From an uncultured Synergistales bacterium (GTDB lineage Bacteria; Synergistota; Synergistia; Synergistales; Aminobacteriaceae), in NCBI GenBank assembly GCA_905234205.1, contig CAJOGG010000030.1, positions 1-5,116 of the forward strand: a stretch of DNA of 5,116 bases. Reading direction: 5' to 3'. Below, in pieces: positions 4,511 through 5,116 of the stretch; the stretch's first letter is position 1; each line of letters begins with the position of its first letter. The position numbers and the translations under genes were made by a program. A model generated the notes under the pieces. It saw nothing but the letters and a program-made list of their open reading frames with translations. It was not told the DNA's origin and did not search any database.

Positions 4511-4771
4511 ATGAAAATTTATAAAGTCGCAGTGATGGAGGTCTACCGCAAGGTAGTCTCCGTCCAAGCCAATAACGAACGAGAGGCACACCAGAGAGCT
4601 TGGGACGCTTGGAACAATACAGAAATTATTCTTGATCTCAATGATTTTGAGGGAGCAGAAATGGAAGTGCTTGATGCAGGGAAAGAGACCGAACAGCCCG
4701 GAGAAAAATTCATTGAGGCACTTGACTACGACGGAGAATTTGACAAGGGAAAGGGTACGGCTAAAGCATGA
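4511..4771 (+). CDS. DpnD/PcfM-like small protein
   Basis: The 86-aa product begins MKIYKVAVMEVYRKVVSVQA and continues with NEREAHQRAWDAW (23-35) and an EIILDLNDFEGAEMEV segment (38-53). This is the pattern of the DpnD/PcfM family (PF14207), small beta-alpha-beta proteins named after genes beside the Dpn restriction cassette and on plasmid pCF10; their function is unknown. The last 30 residues (GKETEQPGEKFIEALDYDGEFDKGKGTAKA) are an acidic, low-order extension beyond the usual family length. I chose ATG 4511 because GGAGGAG (4499-4505) lies 5 nt upstream; the in-frame ATG at 4478 lies inside the amidoligase gene and has no ribosome site. The start is 1 nt after the amidoligase stop and the end overlaps the next start by 4 nt (ATGA), so the three genes form a coupled operon. 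Confidence 0.85.
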   Translation: MKIYKVAVMEVYRKVVSVQANNEREAHQRAWDAWNNTEIILDLNDFEGAEMEVLDAGKETEQPGEKFIEALDYDGEFDKGKGTAKA

Positions 4772-5116
4772 GCGAGAAATATTATCTTGCATACGGAAGC
4801 AATCTTTCACGGGAGCAAATGGCCTTCAGGACTCCTAACGCTGAAATTGTCGGTACAGCTATGCTCAAAGGGTGGCGATTGTTATTCCGTCAATATGCGA
4901 CCATCAAGAAATCTGCTAAGTACAATACGCCTGTGCTTGTCTGGAAAATCTCTGCCAACGACGAGAAGAGACTTGATCGTTATGAAGGCTTCCCCAAATT
5001 CTATGTCAAGAAAAATTTGAAGGTCAGCGTGACGGGACTTGATGGAAATGATTTAGGCGAGTTAAAAGCTATGGTGTATATCATGAGTGCCGAGGCTATG
5101 AAATTGCGTCAACAAC
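4768..5116 (+). CDS. Gamma-glutamylcyclotransferase-like (AIG2/GGCT fold) protein, partial
   Basis: The reading frame starts at ATG 4768 inside an ATGA overlap with the preceding stop and is still open at the right edge, giving 116 residues. It has the GGCT-fold signatures: YYLAYGSNLSREQM at 5-18 with the YGSNL substrate loop (9-13), the hydrophobic strand TPVLVWKIS (54-62), and RLDRYEGFPKFY (68-79) with E73 in the position of the catalytic glutamate of gamma-glutamylcyclotransferases. Known members release 5-oxoproline from gamma-glutamyl amines or peptides. Family members are about 130-160 aa, so perhaps 20-40 residues lie beyond the window. Coupling to an amidoligase suggests it removes or trims a bond made by that enzyme or acts on a related gamma-glutamyl compound. 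That pairing is inference. Confidence 0.88.
   Translation, partial: MSEKYYLAYGSNLSREQMAFRTPNAEIVGTAMLKGWRLLFRQYATIKKSAKYNTPVLVWKISANDEKRLDRYEGFPKFYVKKNLKVSVTGLDGNDLGELKAMVYIMSAEAMKLRQQ

Noticed and set aside
4481..4810. Minus-strand frames opposite the amidoligase operon (also 3520-3786, 3901-4197 and 4338-4589)
   Set aside because: They are antisense to well-supported genes, rich in Cys/Phe/Ser as expected of mirror frames, and lack ribosome sites and promoters.
4787..5020. 77-aa + strand frame overlapping the GGCT-like gene
   Set aside because: It is a shadow frame with no ribosome site; the GGCT frame has YGSNL and YEG motifs and a coupled start.

Overview
The window looks like the end of the late region of a tailed phage or prophage, followed by a block of small accessory (moron-like) transcription units. 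The host is probably a low-to-moderate-GC anaerobe of the Bacillota type. This rests on strong AAGGAG ribosome sites on almost every gene, an XkdX protein, a GH108 endolysin, a TcdE-type holin, and DUF5049 and DpnD/PcfM-like proteins. I cannot name a genus. No integrase, att site, tRNA, rRNA, CRISPR array or insertion sequence is visible.

Left part (1-2009, + strand): the 3' end of an unrecognised gene, then a 47-aa XkdX-family tail-region protein and a UUCG-loop terminator. The lysis block follows: a 91-aa protein with weak holin-region character, a 191-aa GH108 N-acetylmuramidase with a peptidoglycan-binding end, and a 138-aa Phage_holin_4-type holin whose start overlaps the endolysin stop. 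An 84-aa orphan protein (1755-2009) ends the block.

Middle (2032-2382, - strand): a single convergent gene encodes an HTH (excisionase/MerR-like) DNA-binding protein with a C-terminal coiled coil. It has its own extended -10 promoter.

Right part (2400-5116, + strand): three transcription units start from near-identical promoter-leader cassettes (TTGACT, 16 nt, TAATAT, a conserved 48-49 nt leader, AAGGAG, 8 nt, ATG). They drive (i) a small protein that appears broken by a frameshifting deletion, (ii) a DUF5049 protein and (iii) a tightly packed operon. The operon holds an amidoligase_2 family COOH-NH2 ligase, a DpnD/PcfM-like protein and a gamma-glutamylcyclotransferase-like protein that runs off the window. 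The octamer CTTGACTT occurs six times in the gene-free DNA of this part and nowhere else that I can see.

The most interesting content is the amidoligase/GGCT operon carried beside a lysis cassette and placed under the same promoter-leader as two unrelated small genes. This suggests a co-regulated cargo regulon that makes and removes an amide- or gamma-glutamyl-type modification. The substrate cannot be read from the sequence.
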